This document shows positions 63,834 through 64,000 of a stretch of DNA of 64,000 nucleotides, piece after piece; position 1 is the first letter of the stretch; each line of letters opens with the position of its first letter. The notes beneath the pieces are model-generated. The model searched no databases. It was not told the origin of the DNA and saw only the letters and a program-made list of their open reading frames with translations. The stretch comes from Thecaphora thlaspeos (Eukaryota > Basidiomycota > Ustilaginomycetes > Urocystidales > Glomosporiaceae), in assembly GCA_900291925.1 (NCBI GenBank), contig UWYS01000001.1, forward strand, positions 558,001-622,000. The letters run 5' to 3'. A program made the translations under genes and the position numbers.

Positions 63834-64000
63834 CGGTGTCGCTTCGGATGCTGACTGTGGCGAAGTAAGGTGGTGCCGTATGTCGGAGGTCGTGGCAAGG
63901 GTAGCGGCGGTGGCGGTAGCGGCGGCGTCGGCGTGGTGCAAAGAGGCGAGACCTACCTTGATGGATTGACTTGAGGGTGATGACGAGGGGGAGAGGATGC
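63834..64000. other. Right window edge
   Basis: Only 167 bases. The minus strand has a possible GTAGGT donor near 63955, so an exon of a gene entering from the right is possible but cannot be tested here. Confidence 0.3.

Noticed and set aside
63588..63941. Minus-strand ORF at the right edge
   Set aside because: Its codons have poorer GC3 bias than the overlapping plus frame, it has no family motif, and its first part may be an intron of an unseen gene. Kept only as a possibility.
1..64000. Transposons, CRISPR arrays, attachment sites, biosynthetic gene cluster
   Set aside because: No transposase, reverse transcriptase, long terminal or inverted repeat, spacer array, or PKS/NRPS/terpene gene was seen. 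The lone P450 does not make a cluster.

Overview
The window reads as nuclear DNA of a basidiomycete fungus, most likely a smut-lineage yeast or mould (Ustilaginomycotina). The reasons are high GC with GC-rich third codon positions, short GT-AG introns (usually 0-3 per gene, often with GTGAGT/GTAAGT donors), a 118-nt basidiomycete-type 5S rRNA, and recognisable single-copy fungal proteins. There are no operons, phage, insertion sequences or CRISPR arrays. Genes sit on both strands, mostly 0.3-1 kb apart, with three larger gene-poor stretches (about 7.3-9.15, 27.3-29.9 and 31.3-33.1 kb).

Layout. 0-7.3 kb: F-box/LRR protein (+), ABHD12-like serine hydrolase (-), translation factor eIF3h (+). 9-14.5 kb: large secreted-then-7TM DUF4203/TMEM198-like protein (+), beta-carbonic anhydrase (+). 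15-19 kb: cytochrome P450 (-), conserved fungal protein with a GAFGGT motif (-). 19.4-22 kb: SET-domain lysine methyltransferase (+) converging on a small membrane protein (-). 23.5-27.3 kb: type IID P-type cation ATPase (ENA/ACU type, +). 29.9-31.3 kb: GPI-type fasciclin (FAS1) protein (+) with an in-frame TGA. 33-37.7 kb: very large CorA-like divalent metal transporter (+). 38.2-40.8 kb: cytochrome c oxidase subunit 8 (-) diverging from ribosome factor RPF1 (+). 41.4-43.2 kb: COMPASS WD40 subunit SWD1 (+). 44.4-48.5 kb: Zn-cluster transcription factor (+). 48.9-50.7 kb: probable kinetochore CENP-O/Mcm21 (-). 51.2-52.9 kb: acidic unknown protein (-). 53.7-56.4 kb: AlkB-like dioxygenase with zinc ribbons (+). 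56.5-60.8 kb: SSU-processome factors UTP7 (-) and RRP36 (+) from one shared promoter region. 61.2 kb: 5S rRNA (+). 62.2-63.1 kb: ribosomal protein eS6 (-). The last kilobase holds at most a tentative small ORF.

Themes. Ribosome production is over-represented (eIF3h, RPF1, UTP7, RRP36, 5S, eS6), with the last four loci inside 6.5 kb. Ion and pH homeostasis appears repeatedly (IID ATPase, CorA-like transporter, carbonic anhydrase). No biosynthetic gene cluster is evident: the single P450 has no cluster partners.

The most unusual signals are at the level of gene structure. The fasciclin gene carries a TGA that lies exactly inside an 18-nt GT...AG segment whose removal keeps frame. The COX8 gene appears to need a 4-nt microexon. 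The GAFGGT gene has a reading-frame conflict at a C6 run. All splice sites below were placed by eye from frame, splice consensus and family memory; no alignment or RNA data were available.
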